Positions 6,880 through 14,675 of a stretch of 43,375 bases of DNA are shown here, one piece after another. Both the position numbers and the translations under genes were made by a program. The stretch is from assembly GCA_964546935.1 (NCBI GenBank), contig CAZJLJ010000026.1:1-43375 (forward strand), written 5' to 3'. Under the pieces are notes generated by a model. That model did no database searches, was not told the origin of the DNA, and was given only the letters and a program-made list of their open reading frames with translations. The stretch comes from JALYTY01 sp964546935 (GTDB lineage: Bacteria; Vulcanimicrobiota; Vulcanimicrobiia; Vulcanimicrobiales; Vulcanimicrobiaceae). Numbering within the stretch: the first letter of the stretch is position 1; each line of letters begins with the position of its first letter.

Positions 6880-7956
6880 TTACGGCGGAAGTTGAACCGG
6901 CGGCCCTTGGTCGTCTTCGTACGTTCCGGAGACGACGGGTGCTTCGGGCAGAGCGGGCCGATCGTCGTCTAGCAGCGAGAAACGGCCGCCTTCGAATTCC
7001 GGTAGGCCGGTAATTCGTTCGTCGAAAAGATTCGGCGCTATCGAGGCTCCATCGCGCCGAATCGGTTCGCTTTCGCGTTCAGGCTCAAGATAGGCATCGG
7101 GTTCGACTCCAGCGCTCGCGGGTGTCTCGTACGTATGCACGGTCGTTTGCTTAAAGGCGCGCTGCGACGGTAACGTGAGCAAATCGTCTTCGGCTGCACG
7201 ACGCGTAAGCCCGCGAATGATAAATGCATTTTGTAAACGGCGAAGGCCGCGAAGCGGCAACGAAGAGGTGGGAACGCCGATGAAGAGATCGCGTACGGCG
7301 CCGTACGTCGTTTCCGAAGCCACGATCGAAGCGTTCAGTTCTTCCGAAGCTGCTTCCAATCTCGCCGCAATGTGCGCCGGGTTGCCGATGATCGCGAACT
7401 CGCGGCGTTGTTGAAATCCCGTGTCGCCGGCGACGATTTTTCCCGAGTTAACGCCCATGCCGACCGAGATCGATTTCCGGCCCTGCGCCGCCCAACGTGC
7501 TTCCATGGCATTAACCACGCGCATGATATCAAGCGCAGCGCGAAGTGCGCGCTCTTCCTGAAATTTTTCTTCGACCAAAACGCCGAAGACCGCGGTGACG
7601 GTGTCTCCGCGCAAGCTTTCAATCATGCCGCGGTGCCGTTGTACGGCCTGTCCTACGATCGTATAGAATTCGTTAAGATAGCGAAGCGTTTCTTCCGGAG
7701 TGAGCGATTCCGAAAAAAGCGCGAAGTTGCGAATGCGTGCGCTCAAGATCGTCGCGTAGTATTCGCGAGCCTCGAAGAGTCGCGCGTCTTTGCGTGCGAG
7801 CAGCTCCTCGACGACCGGAGGGGGCACGTAACGCGAGAAGAGAGCAACGGCGCGCTGACGCTCCTGCCGCTCTAGAACGTAGCGCTTGAAAAAGATCCAG
7901 GCGTAAATCGCCGCTCCGGCGCCTAAGGCAAGAGCGATGAACAGTAGCACCGTCAT
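6880..7956 (-). CDS. Membrane-anchored class III nucleotide cyclase homologue, probably catalytically inactive
   Basis: 358 residues from ATG 7956 (GTG 7992 is an alternative). One N-terminal membrane helix (residues 2-23), a short linker with the SRYVPPPVVEELL motif common before bacterial cyclase domains, then a class III adenylate/guanylate cyclase domain (about 64-245). The first metal-binding Asp (normally FADIxGF) is replaced: the block reads SARIRNF with Arg74. The second metal site is kept (RGDTVTAVFG). The block normally reading IGDTVNxAARLE is IGNPAHIAARLE, so the base-recognition Asp is Asn and the transition-state Asn is His, although the following Arg remains. I infer a pseudo-cyclase acting as a sensor or scaffold. 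The last ~100 residues are acidic, Pro-rich and probably disordered. Faces the unknown gene at 8007 divergently. Confidence 0.85.
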   Translation of the reverse strand: MTVLLFIALALGAGAAIYAWIFFKRYVLERQERQRAVALFSRYVPPPVVEELLARKDARLFEAREYYATILSARIRNFALFSESLTPEETLRYLNEFYTIVGQAVQRHRGMIESLRGDTVTAVFGVLVEEKFQEERALRAALDIMRVVNAMEARWAAQGRKSISVGMGVNSGKIVAGDTGFQQRREFAIIGNPAHIAARLEAASEELNASIVASETTYGAVRDLFIGVPTSSLPLRGLRRLQNAFIIRGLTRRAAEDDLLTLPSQRAFKQTTVHTYETPASAGVEPDAYLEPERESEPIRRDGASIAPNLFDERITGLPEFEGGRFSLLDDDRPALPEAPVVSGTYEDDQGPPVQLPP

Positions 7957-8006
7957 CGTGGGCTGGGACTTCCCGAGGCGATGCCGTTCCACCCGTCGTA
8001 GAACGT

Positions 8007-8408
8007 ATGGAAATGGATGCTACGGCGCTTCTACGTGAGAAAATTCCGAATTTTCCGGGGTACGGCGATGAAGACGCGCGCCGCTTATCCGACGAACTCG
8101 TTCGCGCCTATGCCGGCGAGCTGCTGGCGAATTTGCAGCGCCGCGTCGAGCCGCCAGGGAACGGCGCCGACCGCCTTTCGAAAGTCTTATTACGCTGTGA
8201 ATTTGCGAATCAGGTCGCGTTGAAACAGTACGAACATGCGAACCTCGATCCATCCAAAATCGAAGCGGTCGCGATGGCGGATTTGCAGATGATAAACATT
8301 GCCGAAAAGAGCCGGAACGTCGATGGCTTTTCAATCGACGCATATCTGGATCAAGTCGAGGCCGCGCTCGATCTGCGAGATCGGGAAATGGAATCCGCGC
8401 CAGCATAA
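8007..8408 (+). CDS. Hypothetical helical protein, first gene of the GH20 operon
   Basis: 133 residues starting MEMDATALLREKIPNF, with no signal peptide or membrane segment and an evenly charged, mostly helical composition (DEDARRLSDELVRAYAGELL, EAALDLRDREMESAPA). No family recognised. The middle (GADRLSKVLLRCEFANQVALKQ) has no obvious catalytic motif; there is a single Cys. Its TAA stop overlaps the ATG of the GH20 gene by one base (TAATG), so it is almost certainly co-translated with the operon that follows. It is divergent from the cyclase homologue, with 50 bases between the two starts. Function unknown; a cytoplasmic accessory or regulatory protein is possible. Confidence 0.75.
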   Translation: MEMDATALLREKIPNFPGYGDEDARRLSDELVRAYAGELLANLQRRVEPPGNGADRLSKVLLRCEFANQVALKQYEHANLDPSKIEAVAMADLQMINIAEKSRNVDGFSIDAYLDQVEAALDLRDREMESAPA

Positions 8409-10327
8409 TGGTTGGTGCGATTTTCGCGCTGGTTGCGCTGCACGTTTTGCCGCGCCCCGCTTCGCTTGCGCCCCTCGCGTGTTCAGGAGGTTCGATCCGC
8501 GTCCCGCTTCGTGTCGATCCGTCGGCAGACGCGGGAGGGGTAGACGAAATCAACGAGCGGTGGAGCGCTCTTGGAATCGGAAAGCTACACCGCGGGCAGG
8601 CCCCGGCAATTCGGCTGCGGCGAAACGCTTCGCTCTCGAACGAAGCGTACTCGGTGCGAATCGATTCATCGGGCGTGACGATTGCGAGTTCCGCTGCGGA
8701 TGGAGAGTTCAACGCGCTGATGACGCTCGCGCAATTGCCGGTTCGCGAAGGCAACGCGTGGCGATTACCCTGCGTTGAAATTTCCGATGCACCTGCGCTT
8801 CGCTGGCGCATCCTTAGCGACGACGTTTCACGTGGGCCGCTTCCGACGATGCGCTATTTCAAAGAACGGATTCGGACGATTGCGGCTTTCAAAATGAACG
8901 GCTATTCGCCGTACATGGAAGGCGTTTTTAAAAGCACGACCGATCCGCTTCCGGCGCCGCTCGATGGCATAACGCCGGCGGAATTGAGCGAACTTCAGCG
9001 GTACGCGCAGCGCTTTCACGTCGCGTTGATACCGGAACAGCAAACGTTTGCACATATGCATCAAACGTTGCGTGTTGAGGAGTACGCGCCGGCGGCCGAG
9101 TTTCCGCACGGCTTTTTACTTTCGCCGAACGTCCCGCTCGCAACTCAGTATTTGATGCGAATCATCTCGCAGGAGTTGGCAGCCGTCCGTAACCCGCCGT
9201 TTTTTCACATCGGGTCCGACGAGACGGCAACGCTCGGTGAAGGTGCGACAACGGAATATGTAGCGCGTTCCGGCGGACGCCCCGCCGTGTACGCGCAACA
9301 CGTTACCCAAATAGCCAAGCTTGTCGCGCCGGCGCGAGTAATGTTGTGGGACGACGGGATCGAGGCGGATCCCACGATCATGCAGCACATTCCGAAGAAT
9401 GCCGTCATCGTGAATTGGCATTACGGCAGCGAAGCTACGTATTTACCGTACATTCATCGCATCGCTCAAGGCGGGCTGGAACAGATGGTAGCGCCGGGAG
9501 CGAACAACTGGAACAATCTCTTTCCCGACTTGAACACCGCGATTCCAAACGAACGCCGTTTCATCGATGAAGGCAGGGGTGAACGCGTTCTTGGGCTCTT
9601 TCAAACGGTGTGGCACGACGATGGAGAAACGCTCTTTGAAGCGACTTGGTATCCGGTGTTGTATGCGGCAGCATCTGCGTGGGAACGTGAAGATGTCGAT
9701 CCGAAGCGGTTTCTCGCCGATTTTCCGAATGCGTTCTTCGGCGTGGAAGACGAAGAGTACGCAAAGGACCTTCAACACCTAGCCGATGCTCAGAGTGCGG
9801 TTGGAACCGCTTCCAACAAGCGTTTCTGGGGCGATCCCTTCAACGGGTTCGATGCGGCACAGATGGCAAATGCCGATCTCTCCAAGCTGCGGCTGAATGC
9901 CGAAGCGGTAGAGAAGCATCTCATCGCAAACCGGCCGCCGCTCCATGCCAACGCCGCTTCCGTCGAGTTTCTTGCCGCTCGCCGTTTCGATGCGTTGGGG
10001 CGGCGGTACCAAATCGCGCAAGAAGTTCGCAAGTATTTCGCAGATGCAACCGAACATCCGGCCGATGGTGTGCGCGACCTCTTCTGGTGCAAGTATTGGT
10101 TTTGGGAGTTGCGCGACAACGATGAAGAACTCGCGCCGCTCTACGAGCGGGCGTGGCGGTACGAAAATCGCGAGAGCCACTTGCAAAGCAACTTAGAGCG
10201 GTTTCACCTGGACGCGCAAGTAGCGATTCGCCGGGCGGACGCAATCGACCGCGTGACGTACGAACACTATGTGCCGAATCACACCCTGCCCTCGCTGGAG
10301 AGCGTGCTCCGTGACGACAAGCCGTAG
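8408..10327 (+). CDS. Exported beta-N-acetylhexosaminidase-like glycoside hydrolase, family GH20
   Basis: 639 residues. An N-terminal hydrophobic segment (VGAIFALVALHVLPRPASLA) acts as a signal peptide or anchor. Residues ~30-115 form the GH20b-type domain found before the catalytic barrel (SVRIDSSGVTIASSAADGEF). The barrel follows from RWRILSDDVSRG, with the catalytic Asp-Glu pair D271-E272 in FHIGSDET, the GH20 hallmark; the Asp supports the substrate acetamido group as nucleophile and the Glu is acid/base. Aromatic residues later (VNWHYGS, NWNNLFPD, QTVWHDDGET) fit the sugar pocket. It should release terminal GlcNAc or GalNAc from chitin-, peptidoglycan- or glycan-derived oligosaccharides. 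It sits in a tight operon: 1-nt overlap upstream, zero spacing to the transporter gene downstream. Confidence 0.9.
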   Translation: MVGAIFALVALHVLPRPASLAPLACSGGSIRVPLRVDPSADAGGVDEINERWSALGIGKLHRGQAPAIRLRRNASLSNEAYSVRIDSSGVTIASSAADGEFNALMTLAQLPVREGNAWRLPCVEISDAPALRWRILSDDVSRGPLPTMRYFKERIRTIAAFKMNGYSPYMEGVFKSTTDPLPAPLDGITPAELSELQRYAQRFHVALIPEQQTFAHMHQTLRVEEYAPAAEFPHGFLLSPNVPLATQYLMRIISQELAAVRNPPFFHIGSDETATLGEGATTEYVARSGGRPAVYAQHVTQIAKLVAPARVMLWDDGIEADPTIMQHIPKNAVIVNWHYGSEATYLPYIHRIAQGGLEQMVAPGANNWNNLFPDLNTAIPNERRFIDEGRGERVLGLFQTVWHDDGETLFEATWYPVLYAAASAWEREDVDPKRFLADFPNAFFGVEDEEYAKDLQHLADAQSAVGTASNKRFWGDPFNGFDAAQMANADLSKLRLNAEAVEKHLIANRPPLHANAASVEFLAARRFDALGRRYQIAQEVRKYFADATEHPADGVRDLFWCKYWFWELRDNDEELAPLYERAWRYENRESHLQSNLERFHLDAQVAIRRADAIDRVTYEHYVPNHTLPSLESVLRDDKP

Positions 10328-12337
10328 ATGGGAATAGCGGTTCTCGTCGTGTTTCTTGCGTTTGCCGCGATGATGTATTTGCGGTGGATGCCTGCGATCT
10401 TAGCGGTTCCCTTGATGGCTTTCGTCATGTCGCTTGTCGCCGGCGTACCAATTACGCAAATCGGCACGCTGGTCGTTGCGGGCGCGTCTTCGCTTTCATC
10501 GGTCTACGTAGCGGTTATCTTCGGCGCGATGCTGGGACGCGTAACGCTCGACACGGGCATCGCTCGTGCTCTCGTAAACCTCGCGGCCGAATACGGTGGC
10601 GAACAGCCCTTCGTGCTCGCGCTCGTGCTATGCGCCGTCGTCGCACTGCTGTTCACGTCGCTCTCGGGGCTCGGTGCGATAATCATGGTGGGATCGATCG
10701 TATTGCCCATCATGATGACGACCGGCGTGCCAAGGCGAACGGCCGCGACGCTGTTTCTCATGGCGTTTGCGCTTGGTTTCATTTTCAACATCGTCAACTG
10801 GAAGTTCTACACGCAGTTTTTCGGCATTGCACCGGAGCAAATGACGCGTTATGCCGTCGTGCTGGCGATCATCGATGCCGCGGTGTTGGTTATTTACGCG
10901 ATCGTTGCGTTCCGGCGCGAGCGCGACTACGCCACGTGGGCGGTACGGGCTGAACAAAAAGAAGAGCAAGGCGTTCCCCCGTGGGCGTTGCTTACGCCGG
11001 TCCTTCCGCTTGTTCTCTATTACGCGGCGCACGTGGACGCGACGATCGCCTTTATTCTTTCGGCGTTTTATGGCGTGCTTGTGACGCGCCCACGCGCGGC
11101 AGTTCCGACGATCGTTGCAGCCGCAATTCGCGGCGTCGAAGACGTTGCGCCGGCGGTGTTGCTGTTCATCGGCATCGGAATTCTGTTGACGTTGACGAAA
11201 GCGCCGCAGTTCACGGAAGTTCTGCGACCGCTCGTTGCCGGCGGCTGGGCGCAAAATCCTATCGCGTACGTCGCAATCTTCGGAATCCTCAGTCCGCTCG
11301 TACTCTATCGTGGGCCGCTGAATCCGTTCGGCGTCGGCATCGCGATCTTCACCGTGCTCTTAGCGTCGCACACTGTTCCACCCGTGATACTCGTTGCGGC
11401 CATCATGGCCGTGGTTCAGGTGCAGAACGTTTGCGATCCTACAAACACGGCAAACGTTTGGGTGGCGAATTTTACCGGTGTCCCTATCGACGAAATTACG
11501 AAACGGACGCTGCCATACCAAGTCTCCGTAGCGACCGCCGCTACGTTAGTGGTGGTTCTTGCGGCGCCTTCGCTTTTCGGCGTGCGCGCTTTCGCCTCGG
11601 TCATCCCGCCCGCTATTGCCGATGAGCTTTCGGGTCTTTACGCGCCGGCTTCGTCAGCGGGTAAAATCGCCGTCGGAAACGACGGTTCGGTGTTAGGGAG
11701 CGCTGCAGCGGGCGAACTGGTCGCCCAATTGCGTGGCGCCAACCATCCGGCGTTCGAGTTTCGGGACGATCCAAACGCAACCGATTGCAGCAGCAAGCGG
11801 TATGCGGCGTATATCGACGTAACTACGTCGACCTTCAAACTCATCGAGGGAACCGATTTGGACGTCGGCTTACGGCTCTTAGACTGTGGCGGCTGGATCG
11901 TCGGCGAATGGCACGACCATGCTGTTTCTCCGCAAACGCCGGCGCCGGACGACGCGCGTGCGCTTGCTCGCGAGGGAGTGACGCGAATCTTCAGCTGGAG
12001 CGCAAGCGATCCGGAACATGCGAAGAACGTCTTCGAGCGCGGACTTGCCGCCGCGCCCGGTGACCCGCCCACCTACTTCTATACGCTTTTCAAGACGCTT
12101 GACGGGAATATGCGCGTGTTCGTGCGTGCAGGCGGACCTGCATACGATGCGGGTCTGCGCAGCGGTGACGTCGTCAATAAACTTGACGGGAAGTATTGGT
12201 GGGAGTACGGGACGTATCAAACGCAGGCGCGTGCATACGACGGGCAGCCCCATAGCTATGAAGTCCAGCGCGGCAGCAAAACCCTCGAAATTCAACTCGG
12301 CGCGCCGTTCGATCCGAGTTTAGGAAAGGCATCATGA
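10328..12337 (+). CDS. Ion-transporter-superfamily permease fused to a C-terminal PDZ-like domain
   Basis: 669 residues. Residues 1 to ~430 hold about eleven or twelve hydrophobic helices with the layout of the GntP/CitMHS group (VYVAVIFGAMLGRVTLDTG, SLSGLGAIIMVGSIVLPIMM, QVQNVCDPTNTANVW); these are proton- or cation-coupled symporters for sugar acids or carboxylates. Residues ~430-590 are a soluble segment with a Cys pair (ATDCSSKRY, LLDCGGW). Residues ~595-660 look like a PDZ domain (RAGGPAYDAGLRSGDVVNKLDG). A permease carrying an extracytoplasmic PDZ-like domain is unusual and suggests coupling to a partner or ligand. The ATG directly follows the GH20 stop, and its own stop overlaps the M20 ATG by 4 nt. 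The substrate is likely a product of the exported hydrolase, by context only. Confidence 0.8.
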   Translation: MGIAVLVVFLAFAAMMYLRWMPAILAVPLMAFVMSLVAGVPITQIGTLVVAGASSLSSVYVAVIFGAMLGRVTLDTGIARALVNLAAEYGGEQPFVLALVLCAVVALLFTSLSGLGAIIMVGSIVLPIMMTTGVPRRTAATLFLMAFALGFIFNIVNWKFYTQFFGIAPEQMTRYAVVLAIIDAAVLVIYAIVAFRRERDYATWAVRAEQKEEQGVPPWALLTPVLPLVLYYAAHVDATIAFILSAFYGVLVTRPRAAVPTIVAAAIRGVEDVAPAVLLFIGIGILLTLTKAPQFTEVLRPLVAGGWAQNPIAYVAIFGILSPLVLYRGPLNPFGVGIAIFTVLLASHTVPPVILVAAIMAVVQVQNVCDPTNTANVWVANFTGVPIDEITKRTLPYQVSVATAATLVVVLAAPSLFGVRAFASVIPPAIADELSGLYAPASSAGKIAVGNDGSVLGSAAAGELVAQLRGANHPAFEFRDDPNATDCSSKRYAAYIDVTTSTFKLIEGTDLDVGLRLLDCGGWIVGEWHDHAVSPQTPAPDDARALAREGVTRIFSWSASDPEHAKNVFERGLAAAPGDPPTYFYTLFKTLDGNMRVFVRAGGPAYDAGLRSGDVVNKLDGKYWWEYGTYQTQARAYDGQPHSYEVQRGSKTLEIQLGAPFDPSLGKAS

Positions 12338-13722
12338 CGACCACGACCATCGATTCGAAACTTGCGGAATACTGCGACACGCACCACGAGTCGTATTTGG
12401 AAGAGCTGAAGCGTTGGATCGCCGTGCCGTCAGTTTCGGCCGATCCCGCGCATAAGGGAGACGTGCGTCGCTGCTGCGAGCGTCTGGTGGAACGCATGAA
12501 CGAAATCGGTTTGGATGCGAAGGTTTTGGAGACAGGCGGCAATCCGATAGCGTACGGCCAATGGCTAAACGCGCCGGGAGAGCCGGTCGTCCTGATTTAC
12601 GGGCACTACGACGTGCAACCGGCCGATCCGGTAGAACTTTGGCAGACTCCTCCGTTCGAAGGGACCGTTCGCGACGGAAAGATTTACGGACGCGGCGCGG
12701 TCGACGACAAAGGGCAAGTGTTGATGCACCTTGCCGCGATCGAAGCGCACATGAAGACGCGCGGGTGCCTTCCGATCAATATCAAGGTCGTGATCGAGGG
12801 CGAAGAAGAGATCGGTTCGCCGAACTTCGAACGCGCGCTTGAACGTTATAGCGATTTGTTCAACGCGGATCTCGCGGTAATCAGCGACACGGCGGTCTTC
12901 GCGGAAGACGTTCCTTCGTTAACTACGAGCGTGCGCGGTTTGGTGCACTGGGAGATCACGGTTCACGGCCCTTCCGCCGATTTGCACTCCGGATATTACG
13001 GCGGCATCGTACGTAATCCGATCGAGGCACTCGCGAACATCATCTCCGAGCTGAAAGACGCCGATGGCCGCGTTGCGGTTCCGGGCTTCTACGACGGCGT
13101 ACCCGATTTGGAACCGGCACATCTTGCGGAGTTGCGTAATCTTCCGTTCGACGAAGTTCGCGAAGCATCGCATTTGGGCGTTCCCGAACTTGCGGGCGAA
13201 CGTGGGCGTTTACCGTTGGAGCGTATGTGGTTTCGTCCCACCCTCGAGGTGAACGGCATCTGGGGTGGTTACCAAGGCCCGGGAACGAAGACGATCATTC
13301 CGTCGTGGGCAAAAGCGAAACTATCGGCGCGTTTGGTCGGATCGCAAGACCCGGTGCGCGTTCGCGCCCTCGTTGCGGAACAAATCGAACGGCTCGCGCC
13401 GGCCGGCGTGCGGGTGACTGTCGAACACGGCGGTGAAACGCCCGCGGTTGTGATTGCTCGCGAGCACTTTGCGGTTGAAGCAGCGGCTCGTGCAATGAAA
13501 GCCGGCTTCGGAAAGAGACCCGTCTTTATAGGCACTGGCGGTTCGATCGGCCCCGTAGCGAGCTTCGATCGAATATTGAATCTTCCGCAAGTCATGATCG
13601 GCGTTGGCCTTCCGGACGATCAGATTCATGCGCCGAACGAAAAGTTCAATCTCTCGCAATTCTTCGGCGGCATCAAAACGATGGCGTGTCTATACGACGA
13701 ACTCGCGTCCATGAATTCATGA
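12334..13722 (+). CDS. M20-family zinc dipeptidase/deacylase (CNDP-like)
   Basis: 462 residues, cytoplasmic. The metal ligands of the M20 family are visible: His and Asp in YGHYDVQPAD, the bridging Asp in GRGAVDDKGQ, the general-base Glu pair in IEGEEEIGS, Asp in VISDTAVF, and a final His in DDQIHAPNEKF. The lid domain holds VHGPSADLHSGYYGG. Size and motifs match the carnosinase/CNDP-like branch that splits dipeptides or N-acyl amino acids. Starts at ATG 12334 overlapping the transporter stop (ATGA), and its own stop overlaps the next gene in the same way. In this operon it could process imported peptides or muropeptide stems, but that is inference. Confidence 0.93.
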   Translation: MTTTTIDSKLAEYCDTHHESYLEELKRWIAVPSVSADPAHKGDVRRCCERLVERMNEIGLDAKVLETGGNPIAYGQWLNAPGEPVVLIYGHYDVQPADPVELWQTPPFEGTVRDGKIYGRGAVDDKGQVLMHLAAIEAHMKTRGCLPINIKVVIEGEEEIGSPNFERALERYSDLFNADLAVISDTAVFAEDVPSLTTSVRGLVHWEITVHGPSADLHSGYYGGIVRNPIEALANIISELKDADGRVAVPGFYDGVPDLEPAHLAELRNLPFDEVREASHLGVPELAGERGRLPLERMWFRPTLEVNGIWGGYQGPGTKTIIPSWAKAKLSARLVGSQDPVRVRALVAEQIERLAPAGVRVTVEHGGETPAVVIAREHFAVEAAARAMKAGFGKRPVFIGTGGSIGPVASFDRILNLPQVMIGVGLPDDQIHAPNEKFNLSQFFGGIKTMACLYDELASMNS

Positions 13723-14672
13723 TTCTTTCGCTCGTTCAAGCTATCGCGTTTCAGCCGGGCGCGCCGCCGACGGCATTTCCCTTGCCGTCGCCGACAGCAA
13801 CTTCGGTGTCGGAACGCGGCGTGTTAAGCGACGGCCTCGATTCACTGGCGGCGCGTGCGAAGCAGCAAACGGGCGGCACGCTCGGCGCCGTCGTTTGGGA
13901 TCTTGCAACGGGCGTAAACATTCAGCGCAACGCGCAACTCGCATTTCCGATGGCGAGCGTGCAAAAGCTGCCGCTTGCGGTCTTGACTTTTGCAGCCGTC
14001 GATAGCGGTAAACTGCGGCTCGATGAGTCGGTGGAGCTGCAGCCGCGCGATATCGTGAGGCAAGTGAGCCCTATTGCGGATGAATACGAACGCGGACGGC
14101 ACTCGTATTCCGTTCGCGAGCTCCTTACGCGGATGTTGCAAGATAGTGACAACACGGCCGCCGATGCAATTTATCGCATACTAGGTGGAGCTGAAGCGCT
14201 TAATTCGTCGCTTGATGCTATAGGCATCGACGGCATCGTTTATCGCACCGATGAAGCGGGATTGATCGCCGACGCAAAGGCGGGGCGGACGTTCGAACGT
14301 GGCGGCGACAATGCCGGGTCGCCTTCATCGATCGCAATATTGCTTGGTGATCTCGCGCAGGGAAAAGTTCTTTCCGCTGAGTCTCGCGCGCTCTTACGCG
14401 GCATGCTGGCGCAGGTGAACACCTTTCCCGGACGATTGCGCGCCGGCTTTCCCCCGAAAACCCACGTCGAGCACAAGACGGGAACTTCGTATACCGTTGC
14501 AGGCGTCACGGATGCAACCAACGATGTAGGCATCGTGAACGTCAACGGGAGAACGCTGGTCGTCGTTGCCATGCTGCACGACGCGCGCGGAAGCGACGCA
14601 CAACGCGACGCGATTCTTGCATCCGTCGCGCGCGTCGCCTACGAAGCTACGCGCCTCTTCCCAACCCAATAG
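13719..14672 (+). CDS. Class A beta-lactamase-fold serine hydrolase
   Basis: 317 residues from ATG 13719, which overlaps the M20 stop by 4 nt; an upstream in-frame start would bury it in that gene. A short signal peptide (MILSLVQAIA) is followed by a Pro-rich linker. The catalytic Ser80-x-x-Lys83 (SVQK), the SDN motif (DSDNTAAD) and the KTG motif (HKTGTS) are all present. The omega-loop block RTDEAGLIAD keeps the Glu that activates deacylating water, but the position of Asn170 (ExxLN in TEM-type enzymes) is Ile. It may therefore hydrolyse beta-lactams poorly and instead be a peptidase/esterase-like or sensing homologue. The operon context with hexosaminidase and peptidase suggests a cell-wall-peptide role. 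Confidence 0.88.
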   Translation: MILSLVQAIAFQPGAPPTAFPLPSPTATSVSERGVLSDGLDSLAARAKQQTGGTLGAVVWDLATGVNIQRNAQLAFPMASVQKLPLAVLTFAAVDSGKLRLDESVELQPRDIVRQVSPIADEYERGRHSYSVRELLTRMLQDSDNTAADAIYRILGGAEALNSSLDAIGIDGIVYRTDEAGLIADAKAGRTFERGGDNAGSPSSIAILLGDLAQGKVLSAESRALLRGMLAQVNTFPGRLRAGFPPKTHVEHKTGTSYTVAGVTDATNDVGIVNVNGRTLVVVAMLHDARGSDAQRDAILASVARVAYEATRLFPTQ

Positions 14673-14675
14673 CGC

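Noticed and set aside
10384..11625. Long plus-strand frames inside the permease gene (10384-10953, 10981-11625)
   Set aside because: Arg- and His-rich translations in another frame of a clear membrane protein; shadows with no family resemblance.
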